DNA of 64,000 bases from JACCSI01 sp035575715 (lineage in GTDB: Bacteria > Acidobacteriota > Vicinamibacteria > Vicinamibacterales > UBA2999). The notes beneath the pieces are model-generated. The model was given only the letters and a program-made list of their open reading frames with translations. It ran no database searches and was not told the DNA's origin. Positions 36,120 to 45,173 of this stretch are shown piece by piece. Made by a program: the position numbers and the translations under genes. The number at the start of each line of letters is the position of its first letter. Position 1 is the first letter of the stretch. The stretch covers positions 133,034 to 197,033 of the forward strand of contig DATLXN010000022.1 in NCBI GenBank assembly GCA_035575715.1, written 5' to 3'.

Positions 36120-37829
36120 ATGTTGCGCACACTTCTGGTTTTTGTCGGCGCGTTGCTGGTCGTGACCACGCCCTACGCACAGGCACCTGGCGATCGGCCG
36201 GCCGGCAATATCCGTGGCACTCGCTCCGCGGCGGTCGCACGCAACGGCATGATTGCCACCAGCCAGGCACTCGCCTCCGGCGCCGGGCTGAAAGTGCTGC
36301 AGGACGGCGGCAACGCGATCGACGCGGCAATTACCGCAGCTGGCGTCCTCGCCGTGGTCGAACCGTCCATGAACGGCATCGGCGGCGATCTGCTGGCTAT
36401 CGTGTATGACGCGAAGACCAAGAAGATCTACGCGCTCGATTCCACCGGTCGCTCGGCGTATGCCGCCACGCCCGAAGAGTTTGCCAAGCGCGGACTGAAG
36501 CAAATGCCGGGCAGCGGCCCGCTGGCCGTCGACGTACCCGGCGTCGTCGAGGGCTGGAGCCAGCTGCTCTCGCGATTCGGCACGATCTCGATGTCGAAGG
36601 CGCTGCAGCCGGCGATCAAATACGCGCGGGACGGATTTCCGGTTCAGGAAATTGTCGCCGGCGACTGGACCGACGCGGCCAAGCGGTTGTCACAAGACCC
36701 TGCCGCCGCCCGTACGTTTCTTCCCAACGGGCGCGCGCCGAAGCACGGCGAGATCTTCGCCAATCCTCGGCTGGCGAGCAGTCTCGAGCTGATTGCCGAA
36801 GGCGGCCGCGACGCCTTTTATAAAGGCCCAATCGCTCGCGCGATCGTCGCCGACATGCGCGCTCGCAATGGTCTGCTCGACGAGCGTGACTTCACCGAGC
36901 ACACCGCCGACTGGGTCGAACCGCTGTCGGCCAACTATCGCGGCTACGACGTCCTCGAGATGCCGCCAAGCACGCAGGGGTTTGTCGCGCTCGAGATGCT
37001 GAACATCCTCGAAGGCTTCGACATCAAGTCGCTCGGCCACAACACGGCCGATTACCTGCACCTGGTGACCGAGGCCAAGAAGATATCGTTTGCGGATCGC
37101 GCGATGTATCTGGCCGACCGCGACGCGATGCAGAAAGATGCGATGAAGACCTTGCTGTCGAAGGACTACGCCGCGATGCGGCGCAAGGAAATCTCGATGC
37201 AGAAGACCGGCGACTACAAGGCCGGCAGCCTTGGCGCCACCACGACCTCCGCGGGCGACGTCGATTTCACCGGTCGCGACCTCGGCGACACGATTTACAT
37301 GACCGCTGCTGACGGCAACGGCAATGTCGTCTCGTTGATCCAATCGCTGTTCGGCAGTTTCGGCGCCGGCATCGTCGCTGGCGAGACCGGGATTACGCTG
37401 CACAACCGCGGCTCTGGTTTCAATCTCACGGCAAATCATCCCAACCAGATTGGTCCCCACAAGCGTCCGCTGCACACGCTGGTGCCGGCGATGATCATGA
37501 AAGACGGCAAACCGTGGGTCTCGTTTGGAGTCATGGGTGGCGACAACCAGTCACAGGCCCACGCGCAGGTGGTGATGAACCTCATCGACTTCGGCATGAA
37601 TATTCAGGAAGCCGGCGACGCGGCACGGATGCGCCACGGCGGCAGCGAGTTGTCGTTGGAGAGCGGCATCGGTGCCGAGGTGCGTAAGGCGCTCGAAGCA
37701 CGAGGCCACAAGCCGCGCGATGGCCGTGGGGCGATGGGCGGCTATCAGGCGATCCTGATCGACCCGCGGACGGGTGTCCTGATGGGCGGCTCAGATCCGC
37801 GCAAAGACGGATTAGCCATCGGCTGGTGA
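36120..37829 (+). CDS. ggt: Gamma-glutamyltransferase (secreted, Ntn-hydrolase precursor)
   Basis: 569 residues with a signal peptide (MLRTLLVFVGALLVVTTPYA). The precursor should self-cleave before the nucleophile T391 in GDTIYMTAADGNGN, giving large and small subunits. GGNAIDAA and the EPSMNGIGGDLLA loop of the large subunit are present, as is the GVMGGDNQSQAHAQV motif of the small subunit. It should hydrolyse or transfer gamma-glutamyl groups, such as those of glutathione, in the periplasm. The gene is preceded by a clear -10 box and ribosome-binding site. Confidence 0.92.
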   Translation: MLRTLLVFVGALLVVTTPYAQAPGDRPAGNIRGTRSAAVARNGMIATSQALASGAGLKVLQDGGNAIDAAITAAGVLAVVEPSMNGIGGDLLAIVYDAKTKKIYALDSTGRSAYAATPEEFAKRGLKQMPGSGPLAVDVPGVVEGWSQLLSRFGTISMSKALQPAIKYARDGFPVQEIVAGDWTDAAKRLSQDPAAARTFLPNGRAPKHGEIFANPRLASSLELIAEGGRDAFYKGPIARAIVADMRARNGLLDERDFTEHTADWVEPLSANYRGYDVLEMPPSTQGFVALEMLNILEGFDIKSLGHNTADYLHLVTEAKKISFADRAMYLADRDAMQKDAMKTLLSKDYAAMRRKEISMQKTGDYKAGSLGATTTSAGDVDFTGRDLGDTIYMTAADGNGNVVSLIQSLFGSFGAGIVAGETGITLHNRGSGFNLTANHPNQIGPHKRPLHTLVPAMIMKDGKPWVSFGVMGGDNQSQAHAQVVMNLIDFGMNIQEAGDAARMRHGGSELSLESGIGAEVRKALEARGHKPRDGRGAMGGYQAILIDPRTGVLMGGSDPRKDGLAIGW

Positions 37830-37874
37830 AGGGTGCCGGCTCCAGGGCGTATGATGCTCGCTTTGGAGGTGTGC

Positions 37875-38552
37875 ATGTTGCGTTGTGGAACGGTCGGACT
37901 CGTGTTGGCGCTCTCGTTGAGCCTTGGTTGCGGCAAATCCGAAGAGGAAAAGGCTGCCGACAAAGCCGCCGAGGAAACGCGCGAAGCGGCAGAAGCGCTG
38001 AAGAAAGCGGCGGAGTCCGCCAACGCGTCGGGCGCGGCCGGGATGGAGGAGTTCGCGAAGGCCATGGAAGGCATGGCCGGCGCGATGGCCGGAAAGACGC
38101 CCGACGGGAAACCTGTTGATCCGGTCAGCTTTCAAGAGCTGCAGACCGTGTTGCCCGAGATTTCAGGGTGGCAGCGGGCGCAGCCGACCGGCGAGCGGAT
38201 GACGCTGCCGGTCCCGTTCTCGCAGGCTGAAGCCTCGTACACCTCGGGCGACGCTAATATCGAGGTCAAGATCGTTGACTCGGCATTCAGCCAGCTGCTG
38301 ATCGCGCCCTGGACGATGTTCCTCACCGCGGGATACGAGAAGCAGACGTCAGACGGTTATGAAAAATCGGTGAATGTCGGCGGCCATCCCGGTTTCGAAC
38401 GCTGGAGTAGCGGCGGCAAGGACGGCGAGCTGAACCTCGTCGTCAACAAACGTTTCCTGGTAACCGTCGAAGGCAGCAACATTGCCGACACCAAGGTGCT
38501 GCAAGAGTTTGCGGCGAAGATCGATACCGGGAAGCTGGCCTCTCTGAAATAG
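37875..38552 (+). CDS. Hypothetical lipoprotein with Lys/Glu/Ala-rich stalk
   Basis: 225 residues from the ATG at 37875, which has GGAGG 6 bp before it. The signal ends LSLSLGC, so Cys is probably lipidated although the lipobox is imperfect. A helical EEEKAADKAAEETREAAEAL stretch links to a C-terminal domain of about 130 residues with a VNKRFLVTVEGSNI segment. No known domain is recognised. It likely sits on the outer membrane or the periplasmic face of the inner one. Confidence 0.75.
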   Translation: MLRCGTVGLVLALSLSLGCGKSEEEKAADKAAEETREAAEALKKAAESANASGAAGMEEFAKAMEGMAGAMAGKTPDGKPVDPVSFQELQTVLPEISGWQRAQPTGERMTLPVPFSQAEASYTSGDANIEVKIVDSAFSQLLIAPWTMFLTAGYEKQTSDGYEKSVNVGGHPGFERWSSGGKDGELNLVVNKRFLVTVEGSNIADTKVLQEFAAKIDTGKLASLK

Positions 38553-38569
38553 GCCGGCAGCGGCGGGGG

Positions 38570-39571
38570 CTAGAGGCGAAATCCCGCCTTCAGCGGGTCG
38601 TCGCCGTCAATCAAGAAAGTATGCTCGCCGGTGATCCAGGCCGACCCTTGGATCTCCGGCACAATCCCGGGCCGATCGCCAATCTGGATCCGTCCGACGA
38701 TCGTGCCGGTGAACAGCGTGCCGACAATGCTCTCGTGCACGAACGGGCCGTCCTCGCCCAGCACACCCATCTCGCTGAGAACCGCCATCACGGCGGCGGT
38801 GCCCGTGCCGCATGGCGATCGATCGACCTCGGCGTCCGCGAAAATCGTCACGTTGCGAAGGTGTGCGTCCGGGTGCTGCGCAGGCGCAGTGAAAATCGTG
38901 CCGTAGATGCCGGTCAGCCCCGCATCATTGGGATGCACTACCTGCCGAAGCCGTTCCACCTCACGCTTGACCTCCATGCCGACGCGCCGCAACTCCGGTA
39001 ACTTCGCCGGCTCAATCGCCAAGCCGGCTGCCTCGGCATCGACGATGGCGTAAAACGCACCGCCGAAAGCCACGTCAACGAGAACAGTGCGGCCGCCAAG
39101 TTTGATTGGCAGTCCTGCTTCGACCACGTAAGACGGGACGTTGCGAAAGGCGACCGCCGATACGCGACGCTGGTCTCCGGCGTCGACGATCGTTGGCGTG
39201 GCCTCGATCACACCAGCCGGCGAATCAAGGACCAGACTGGTGCCGCCGGTCCAGATCAGATCGCGTTGGATCGCGATGGTCGTTACCGCGATGACGCCAT
39301 GCCCGCACATCGTGCTCCAGCCCTCGTTATGCATGAACAGGACACCCGCGTGAGCGCCTGGCGTCACCGGCTCGGTGAACAAGGCGCCGTACATGTCGGC
39401 ATGGCCGCGAGGTTCCAGCATCAACGCGCGCCGATGGTGATCAAGGTGCTTCTGCGCCCACGCCCGCTTGGCCAGCATGGTGTCGCCCTCGGGGCTCGGC
39501 AGCCCTTCAACGATCAGGCGTAGCGGCTCTCCGGCGGCGTGCGAATCGATAGTGCGGATCCGATGAATCAC
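38570..39571 (-). CDS. Proline racemase / 4-hydroxyproline epimerase family enzyme
   Basis: 333 residues. The two catalytic cysteines are C89 (STMCGHG) and C254 (DRSPCGTGTAA). Having both favours a racemase or epimerase rather than trans-3-hydroxyproline dehydratase, where the second Cys is Thr. It is head-to-head with an HDAC-family gene (9-bp start overlap), and an ornithine-cyclodeaminase-family gene lies just beyond; those two families both handle proline-like amino acids, which hints at hydroxyproline or proline degradation. No transporter is nearby. Confidence 0.87.
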   Translation of the reverse strand: MIHRIRTIDSHAAGEPLRLIVEGLPSPEGDTMLAKRAWAQKHLDHHRRALMLEPRGHADMYGALFTEPVTPGAHAGVLFMHNEGWSTMCGHGVIAVTTIAIQRDLIWTGGTSLVLDSPAGVIEATPTIVDAGDQRRVSAVAFRNVPSYVVEAGLPIKLGGRTVLVDVAFGGAFYAIVDAEAAGLAIEPAKLPELRRVGMEVKREVERLRQVVHPNDAGLTGIYGTIFTAPAQHPDAHLRNVTIFADAEVDRSPCGTGTAAVMAVLSEMGVLGEDGPFVHESIVGTLFTGTIVGRIQIGDRPGIVPEIQGSAWITGEHTFLIDGDDPLKAGFRL

Positions 39572-40501
39572 GATGCATTATCACTGGGAGTGCGCTGCTT
39601 CTATTCCGACACCTTCGTGCTGCCCCTGCCCGAGGGCCATCGCTTTCCAATGGCGAAGTATGCCGGCCTGCGCACAAAGCTCCTGGCTGACGGCATCCTG
39701 CAGCCCCGGGACCTGGACGAAGCGCCCCAAGCGAGCTGGACTGATTTGCAGCTGGTCCACACGCCGGCCTACGTTGAGGCGGTGCGCGACGGCACGCTGC
39801 CCCGCGATGCGCAGCGGCGCATTGGCTTCCCGTGGAGCCCAGAGATGGTCGAGCGCGCGCGGCGATCGGTCGGCGCCACCATTGCCGCGGCGCGTACCGC
39901 GCTGCGGGACGGAACCAGCGCCAACCTCGCCGGCGGCACGCATCACAGCTTTGCCGATCGCGGCGAGGGATTCTGCGTCTTCAACGATGTCGCCGTGGCG
40001 ACGCGCGTGCTGCAGCGCGACACCGCCATCCGCCGGGCAGCGATTGTCGATTGCGACGTGCATCAAGGCAACGGGACGGCCGCGATTTTCGCTGGCGACC
40101 CCGAGGTGTTCACGCTCTCACTGCATGGGGCCAAGAATTACCCATTCCGCAAAGAAGCCAGTGATCTCGACGTCGAATTCGACGACGGCACCGGCGATGA
40201 GCCGTATCTGGCGCGTTTGGCACATTCACTGGATGTGGTGCTGAATACGCATAAACCGCAGATCGTCTTCTACTTGGCCGGTGCAGATCCCTATGAAGGC
40301 GACCGGCTCGGGCGGCTTAAGCTGACGATCGACGGATTGCAACGCCGGGATACGCTCGTGCTGGGAAGATGTCGCGACGCCGGCCTGCCGGTCGTCATCA
40401 CGATGAGTGGCGGCTACGCGAATGACCTAGACGCCATCGTCACTATTCACACCAACACGATTAGGATTGCTGCCGCATGGCCCAACGTTTCCGTCTGTTA
40501 A
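39563..40501 (+). CDS. Histone deacetylase-family (acetylpolyamine/deacetylase) enzyme
   Basis: 312 residues from the ATG at 39563. HDAC motifs: NLAGGTHHSFADRGEG with the catalytic histidines, DCDVHQGNGTA with Asp/His zinc ligands, and a final SGGYAND. These enzymes remove acetyl groups from lysines, acetoin-related compounds or polyamines with one zinc ion. The start overlaps the divergent racemase start by 9 bp, so a later start such as the GTG near 39588 cannot be excluded. The end overlaps the next gene by 25 bp. Confidence 0.87.
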   Translation: MNHDALSLGVRCFYSDTFVLPLPEGHRFPMAKYAGLRTKLLADGILQPRDLDEAPQASWTDLQLVHTPAYVEAVRDGTLPRDAQRRIGFPWSPEMVERARRSVGATIAAARTALRDGTSANLAGGTHHSFADRGEGFCVFNDVAVATRVLQRDTAIRRAAIVDCDVHQGNGTAAIFAGDPEVFTLSLHGAKNYPFRKEASDLDVEFDDGTGDEPYLARLAHSLDVVLNTHKPQIVFYLAGADPYEGDRLGRLKLTIDGLQRRDTLVLGRCRDAGLPVVITMSGGYANDLDAIVTIHTNTIRIAAAWPNVSVC

Positions 40502-41466
40502 CCGAAGATCACGTCAAAGCGCTGTTGCCGATGGAGGAGCTGATCGCCGCCATGGAAGCCGCGTTGGCGCGCTTCTCGGGCGGCGAGGTGCTGCAGCCCG
40601 TGCGAACGGTCCTCAGCGTTGGGCCGACCAAAGCCTTCTTTGGACTGATGCCGGCCTACATCACCAAGCCGGCACGCCTGGGGGCCAAGGTGGTCACCGT
40701 GTTCAACGACAATCACAAGCGTGGATTGCCGTCTCATCTGGCGACGATCCTGCTGCTCGATCCAGATACTGGAGCGTTGGTCGCAGTGATGGATGGACGC
40801 TACATCACTGAGGCGCGAACAGCAGCCGTGAGTGCTGTCTCGGCACGGCACCTGTCCAATCAAGACGCATCGACGTTGGCGATTATCGGCAGCGGCGTGC
40901 AGGCGCGCAGCCATCTCGAATCCTACGCGGCCGTGCGATCGCTGCGGGAGGTGCGCGTCTGGTCGCCTCAGGCCCGCAGCCGCGAGCGGTTCGTCGAGGA
41001 AACGACCGGCCGCATTCCCGCGCGCATTGTCGATAGCGCTTCCGCCGAAGCCGCCCTCGACGGCGCCGAACTGGTGGTCCTGGCGACTTCGTCGGCAACG
41101 CCGGTGATTGAAGACGCCTGGGTGATGCCCGGCGCGCATGTCGTGTCGGTCGGTGCGTGCCGGCCCGATCAACGCGAAATGGCGCCGGAGCTGGTCGCGC
41201 GGGCGCGACTGTTTGTCGACTCCCGGTCGGCGTCGCTGATCGAATCCGGCGACATCGTCATGGGGATCTGCGAGAAACGATTCAACGAAGGCCACGTCAT
41301 CGGGGAGCTTGGCGATGTGGTCCTTGGCCGCCTCGACGGGCGCACCAACGACGAACAAGTGACAGTGTTCAAGTCGCTCGGGATGGCTGTCGAAGATGTC
41401 GTCGCGGCCGATCTGGTGTTTCAGAAGGCACTCGACACTGGCGCCGGCACTGAGCTGACCTTATGA
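40477..41466 (+). CDS. Ornithine cyclodeaminase / delta1-pyrroline-2-carboxylate reductase family enzyme
   Basis: 329 residues. The NAD(P)-binding motif is AIIGSGVQARSHLE, with LGAKVVTVFNDN and TEARTAAVSAVSARHL upstream as in the OCD/mu-crystallin family. The family includes ornithine cyclodeaminase, pyrroline-2-carboxylate reductase and alanine dehydrogenases. With a proline racemase family gene adjacent, the reductase role is the better guess. The start overlaps the deacetylase gene by 25 bp and the end overlaps the TPR gene by 4 bp (ATGA). Confidence 0.85.
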   Translation: MAQRFRLLTEDHVKALLPMEELIAAMEAALARFSGGEVLQPVRTVLSVGPTKAFFGLMPAYITKPARLGAKVVTVFNDNHKRGLPSHLATILLLDPDTGALVAVMDGRYITEARTAAVSAVSARHLSNQDASTLAIIGSGVQARSHLESYAAVRSLREVRVWSPQARSRERFVEETTGRIPARIVDSASAEAALDGAELVVLATSSATPVIEDAWVMPGAHVVSVGACRPDQREMAPELVARARLFVDSRSASLIESGDIVMGICEKRFNEGHVIGELGDVVLGRLDGRTNDEQVTVFKSLGMAVEDVVAADLVFQKALDTGAGTELTL

Positions 41467-42656
41467 GGGTGCGCGCGTCGGTCCTGATCGTCGCGGTGTC
41501 TGTCTGCATCGGCAGCGCCTCTGATGTGCGCGCCAATGACAAGTCCCGTGAGCTGACGGCCGCCGCGTTTACGGCGGCCTACAACCTCGACCATCATGAC
41601 GCGACCGCCCTACTGGATAAGGCGCTGCAGGCCGACCCGAACGATCCCGACGCGCATCGTGCCGCGGCAGTGATCGCCTGGCTGCGGATCGGATTCCTGC
41701 GCGGCTCGATTACGGTCGACGACTACCTGGGCAGCGTCACCAAGCCCAATATCAACATGCTGCCGCCGCCGTCCGACGAGGCGCAGCGCTTTCATCGGCA
41801 CTCGGCACGCGCGCTGCAGCTCGCCGAGGCGGCGCTTCTCGCCTCCCCGCAGGATCCCGAGGCCCACTTCCGGATTGGCTCGATCGTCGGGGTCCAGGCG
41901 TCATACGGCGCCACCGTCGAGGGCAAGATCATCGCGTCGTTTCGCTCGGCCAGCCGCGCCTACGACGAACATGAGAAGGTGCTCGAACTCGATCCTCGTC
42001 GGAAGGATGCGGGGCTGGTGGTCGGCACTTATCGCTATGTCGTCTCCGCCCTCTCGCTGCCGATGCGTTTGATGGCCTACGTCGCGGGCTTCGGCGGCGA
42101 CAAAGCTGTCGGGCTGCGAATGATCGAGCAAGCCGCAGCCTACCCGGGCGCGACGCAAACCGACGCCAAGTTTGCGCTGCTCCTGCTCTACAACCGTGAA
42201 AAGAACTTTGACGGTGCCATGCGAGTCGTCATGGACTTGCAGAAGCAGTATCCACGTAACCGCCAGCTGTGGTACGAAGGCGGCACCACGTTGTTGCGGG
42301 CGACCCGTTATCAGCAGGCCGAAGCCATGCTCGACGAGGGGATCCGTCGCCGCGACGCGGACAAGCGCGAGCGGATGTTCGGCGAGGACGCGCTGTGGCA
42401 CTACAAGCGGGGCGTCGCGCGGGCCCGCCAGGGTCGCGATACCGCCGCCCGCGACGACTTTCAGATTCCGCTGGCTCGGGAAGCGCGCGAGTGGGTGCGT
42501 GGCCGCGCGCACGCGGAACTCGGACGATTGGCTGTCAAAACAGGAAATCGGGAACTGGCTCGGCGAGAGTATCGTCTTGCCATAGAGCTAGCCGTTCGCG
42601 GCAACGACCCGCTCGGCCAGGCCGAAGCGGAGTCTCTGCTCGCGCAAGTCCGTTAA
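41463..42656 (+). CDS. Exported TPR-repeat protein
   Basis: 397 residues with a signal-like N-terminus (MRVRASVLIVAVSVCIGSAS). It contains about seven to eight helix pairs; clear TPR units are ALLDKALQADPNDPDAHRAA near residue 45 and AARDDFQIPLAREAREWVRG near 330. No enzymatic domain. It is translationally coupled to the OCD-family gene, but a functional link is not evident. Confidence 0.78.
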   Translation: MRVRASVLIVAVSVCIGSASDVRANDKSRELTAAAFTAAYNLDHHDATALLDKALQADPNDPDAHRAAAVIAWLRIGFLRGSITVDDYLGSVTKPNINMLPPPSDEAQRFHRHSARALQLAEAALLASPQDPEAHFRIGSIVGVQASYGATVEGKIIASFRSASRAYDEHEKVLELDPRRKDAGLVVGTYRYVVSALSLPMRLMAYVAGFGGDKAVGLRMIEQAAAYPGATQTDAKFALLLLYNREKNFDGAMRVVMDLQKQYPRNRQLWYEGGTTLLRATRYQQAEAMLDEGIRRRDADKRERMFGEDALWHYKRGVARARQGRDTAARDDFQIPLAREAREWVRGRAHAELGRLAVKTGNRELARREYRLAIELAVRGNDPLGQAEAESLLAQVR

Positions 42657-42658
42657 CT

Positions 42659-43159
42659 ATGACCAAGCGCCGTAACTGGGTCCTGATCCTCTTCGGCGTG
42701 GCCGTGCTCCTGGTGTTCATTGGCATCGGCGCGGTCATCGGGGTCACCGCGTGGTTACGTCACAACATGGAATTCGAGACCACCACCGATCGAAACGCGC
42801 AAACCGAGTTCGACACCATCCACAACAAGTTTGGCGGTCGCGCCTCATTGCTCGAACTCCGCGACGGCGTGCCTCGCTACAGCGCCGGCGCCGCGCCGCC
42901 GGCTGCCGCCACGCGCGTCACCATTGAATCACTGAATCTTCTCGTCTGGGATCCGGACGACGAGCGGTTGACGCGGATCAATCTGCCATTCTGGCTGCTG
43001 CGCATGAAGTCCGGGCCGATCGAGATCGGCGCCTACACCACCGGACTCGAGCAAGGCGGTGTCAGCCTCAAACCCGAGGACATTGAACGATACGGCGCGG
43101 GTGTCATTCTCGACACGTCCGCTCGCGACGGCGATCGCGTCCTCGTCTGGGCACAGTAG
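42659..43159 (+). CDS. Hypothetical membrane-anchored protein
   Basis: 166 residues starting 2 bp after the TPR gene stop. One N-terminal helix (WVLILFGVAVLLVFIGIGAV, about 7-29) anchors it, and a compact beta-rich domain follows, with an ESLNLLVWDPDDERL segment. No known family is recognised. The longer frame to 42269 is a shadow of the TPR gene. Confidence 0.7.
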   Translation: MTKRRNWVLILFGVAVLLVFIGIGAVIGVTAWLRHNMEFETTTDRNAQTEFDTIHNKFGGRASLLELRDGVPRYSAGAAPPAAATRVTIESLNLLVWDPDDERLTRINLPFWLLRMKSGPIEIGAYTTGLEQGGVSLKPEDIERYGAGVILDTSARDGDRVLVWAQ

Positions 43160-43265
43160 GGCGCCATCACGAGATCGAATGATCTAAAGATCTAGAGATC
43201 TCGCGACCGCCGGGCTGGCCTGCAGCTTGCACTACGCGCCATTGCCTGTCTGTCGGAGCGTCACC

Positions 43266-43676
43266 ATGTCGAATCATCGAGGGATCCGCGCAGCGTTCAT
43301 CCTGATTGCGCTCGTGTCGACCACCGCCTGTAGCTCGATCTACGCGCAAGGCCGCCGCGACTATCCCAACTATCCGAACTACCCGTCGGGGCCAGGCGGC
43401 CGCGGCTCACGTGGTGGTTACGGAGACCATCAAGACCACGCCTATTCACACGGGTTGGACGATGGCTATCGCCGCGGGTTTGACGCCGCGCGCGACGGCG
43501 ACCGCCACGATGTGCGGCGAGAGACCTGGTATCGCAGCGCCGATCGCGGCTACGACCGCCGCTACGGATCGCGGAACGACTATCAGCGCGCCTATCGCGA
43601 CGCCTTCACGCGCGGTTACGAACGGGGATTTCGCGAAGGACGTTACCGGGATAACGGGCGCTATCGGCGCCGCTGA
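43266..43676 (+). CDS. Tyr/Arg/Gly-rich exported protein
   Basis: 136 residues. A signal peptide ends at STTACSS, with a possible lipidated Cys. The mature part is low-complexity, with YPNYPNYPSG near residues 36-45 and repeated YxxGFxxGR/D units (GYRRGFDAARDG, RGYERGFREGRY). These repeats resemble hydrophilic, water-binding or RNA-binding repeats seen in acidobacterial secreted proteins. Function is unknown. A perfect 8-bp inverted repeat follows directly. Confidence 0.65.
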   Translation: MSNHRGIRAAFILIALVSTTACSSIYAQGRRDYPNYPNYPSGPGGRGSRGGYGDHQDHAYSHGLDDGYRRGFDAARDGDRHDVRRETWYRSADRGYDRRYGSRNDYQRAYRDAFTRGYERGFREGRYRDNGRYRRR

Positions 43677-43693
43677 CCACAGATTATCTGTGG
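43677..43693. terminator. Bidirectional hairpin terminator candidate
   Basis: CCACAGAT-T-ATCTGTGG, a perfect 8-bp stem with a 1-nt centre. It lies between convergent genes ending at 43676 and 43695, and is followed by TT on one side only. Confidence 0.55.
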
Positions 43694-43694
43694 T

Positions 43695-45128
43695 TCAAGG
43701 CAATTTCAGGAATTGCTGAATGCGGTGGAACAGCGAACGCGGCGCGGTGACGGTCTGAGTTGAGGTCGCCGCCGCCGCGCGCGCATCGTCTAGTTCACTG
43801 CGACGAGCGGCGACGATGATGGTGATGTGTTCGACCAGGCCGGGTTGAGCGATCGCCAGTTCGCGAAATCGCTCCGCGGGAATCTCGAGTGCGCGCACGT
43901 CTCCGACCGCGCGGACGGTTGCGGTGCGCGGTTCGCCCGTCAGCATCGACATCTCACCAAAGAAGCCGCCTGGCTCAATCGTCGCCACCTCTCGTCCTGA
44001 TGCGTCGAGGGCGACGCGCGCGCGGCCATTGAGGACAACGTAGAGGGAACTGCCGGGCGTGCCTTCGCGAACAATGGCCTCGCCGTCGGCGAAAATATGC
44101 TCCTGGCCGTTGCGCGACAACGCCAGCCGTGCGTCTGCCGGCAAGGTGGCAAACAGATCGATTGCCGCCAATCGCGTCGCGGCGCCGGTGACGTCTGCTT
44201 CCGCGCGCAGCGGTAACTCCTCGCGCGAGTACTCGATCTGAATCGGGTACGGAATCTCGATGTTGCGGCGACGGAAGGTGTACCAGATGTTGGTCCGCAC
44301 CTGATCGCGCGCTTCGAGCTCCACGGCATAATCGCCGACCCAGAACCAGATGCGATAGGTCAGCGCTGACGCGGCAAAGTCGTGCAGCAGGACCGTCGGC
44401 GGCGGTGTTGACAGGACCAGCGGGCAGTTGGCCAGCGCTTCTACTATCGCGGCTTTGGTTTCATTCGGTGGCGTCGAATAGCTCGCGCCGACCTCGACCA
44501 GGAGACGGGTCGGGATCGTCGGTTCGGAATAATTGAGAATCGCTTCTTTCGAGATGATCCCGTTCGGGACGACCAGAAACTGGCCCGCCTTGGTGCGCAG
44601 CTTGGTGGCCCGCCAGGTGATCTCCTGGACCTGGCCCTCGCGTTCACCGACCGCAATCCAGTGTCCGACGCGAAATGGCTTCTCGATCTGGATGGCGAGG
44701 CCTGAGAAAAGATTCCCCAGCGTGTCCTGCAGCGCAAAGCCGACGACCACCGCGCCGACGGCCGATGTCGTCAGCAGCTGCTCTTTGAGCAGCACCGTGG
44801 CAACGATGGTGAAGGCGCCAATCAGCGTGACGTCCTGGAGAATGGCCGGATAGCGGTCCGAGGCGCGCTGCTCGCGCCACCGATTGGCCAACAGTGTGAT
44901 CAGCAGATTGATCACGGCCAGGACGAACACCAATCGCGCCAGCGCTGCGAACAGCTCGAGGTCCCCGACGCCTTGTGTGATCGCGACTTCGAGGACGAGG
45001 AAGGCGAGTAGCAGCCAGACGGAAAACTGCAACCGGCTGCGAATGTAGCGATTGGGGATGAAGATGAACATCGCGAGCGTGATCGCCAACGCCACCACGC
45101 CCGCGACAATCAACGAAGTAAAAAACAT
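43695..45128 (-). CDS. MscS-type mechanosensitive channel with C-terminal cyclic-nucleotide-binding domain
   Basis: 477 residues. Four N-terminal helices lead to the MscS pore region (SAVGAVVVGFALQDTLGNLFSG) and beta domain (RVGHWIAVGEREGQVQEITWRATKLRT). Residues about 340-450 form a cNMP-binding fold (FADGEAIVREGTPGSSLYVVL, then GGFFGEMSML with the phosphate-binding loop GEMS...R). Such fused channels can be gated by cyclic nucleotides. It lies 45 bp downstream of an M48 protease gene, in the operon that begins with an adenylate cyclase, so its ligand may be made by the operon. Confidence 0.9.
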   Translation of the reverse strand: MFFTSLIVAGVVALAITLAMFIFIPNRYIRSRLQFSVWLLLAFLVLEVAITQGVGDLELFAALARLVFVLAVINLLITLLANRWREQRASDRYPAILQDVTLIGAFTIVATVLLKEQLLTTSAVGAVVVGFALQDTLGNLFSGLAIQIEKPFRVGHWIAVGEREGQVQEITWRATKLRTKAGQFLVVPNGIISKEAILNYSEPTIPTRLLVEVGASYSTPPNETKAAIVEALANCPLVLSTPPPTVLLHDFAASALTYRIWFWVGDYAVELEARDQVRTNIWYTFRRRNIEIPYPIQIEYSREELPLRAEADVTGAATRLAAIDLFATLPADARLALSRNGQEHIFADGEAIVREGTPGSSLYVVLNGRARVALDASGREVATIEPGGFFGEMSMLTGEPRTATVRAVGDVRALEIPAERFRELAIAQPGLVEHITIIVAARRSELDDARAAAATSTQTVTAPRSLFHRIQQFLKLP

Positions 45129-45173
45129 AAAGACCGTGTGTGTTTCTGCTTTCGTCTTTCTCTTTTCGCCTTT

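Noticed and set aside
38570..39571. trans-3-hydroxyproline dehydratase
   Set aside because: The second catalytic residue is Cys254, not Thr, so racemase or epimerase is more likely.
43181..43201. AGATCT palindromes near the stop of the gene at 42659-43159
   Set aside because: Only short stems with little or no loop; too weak to call a terminator.
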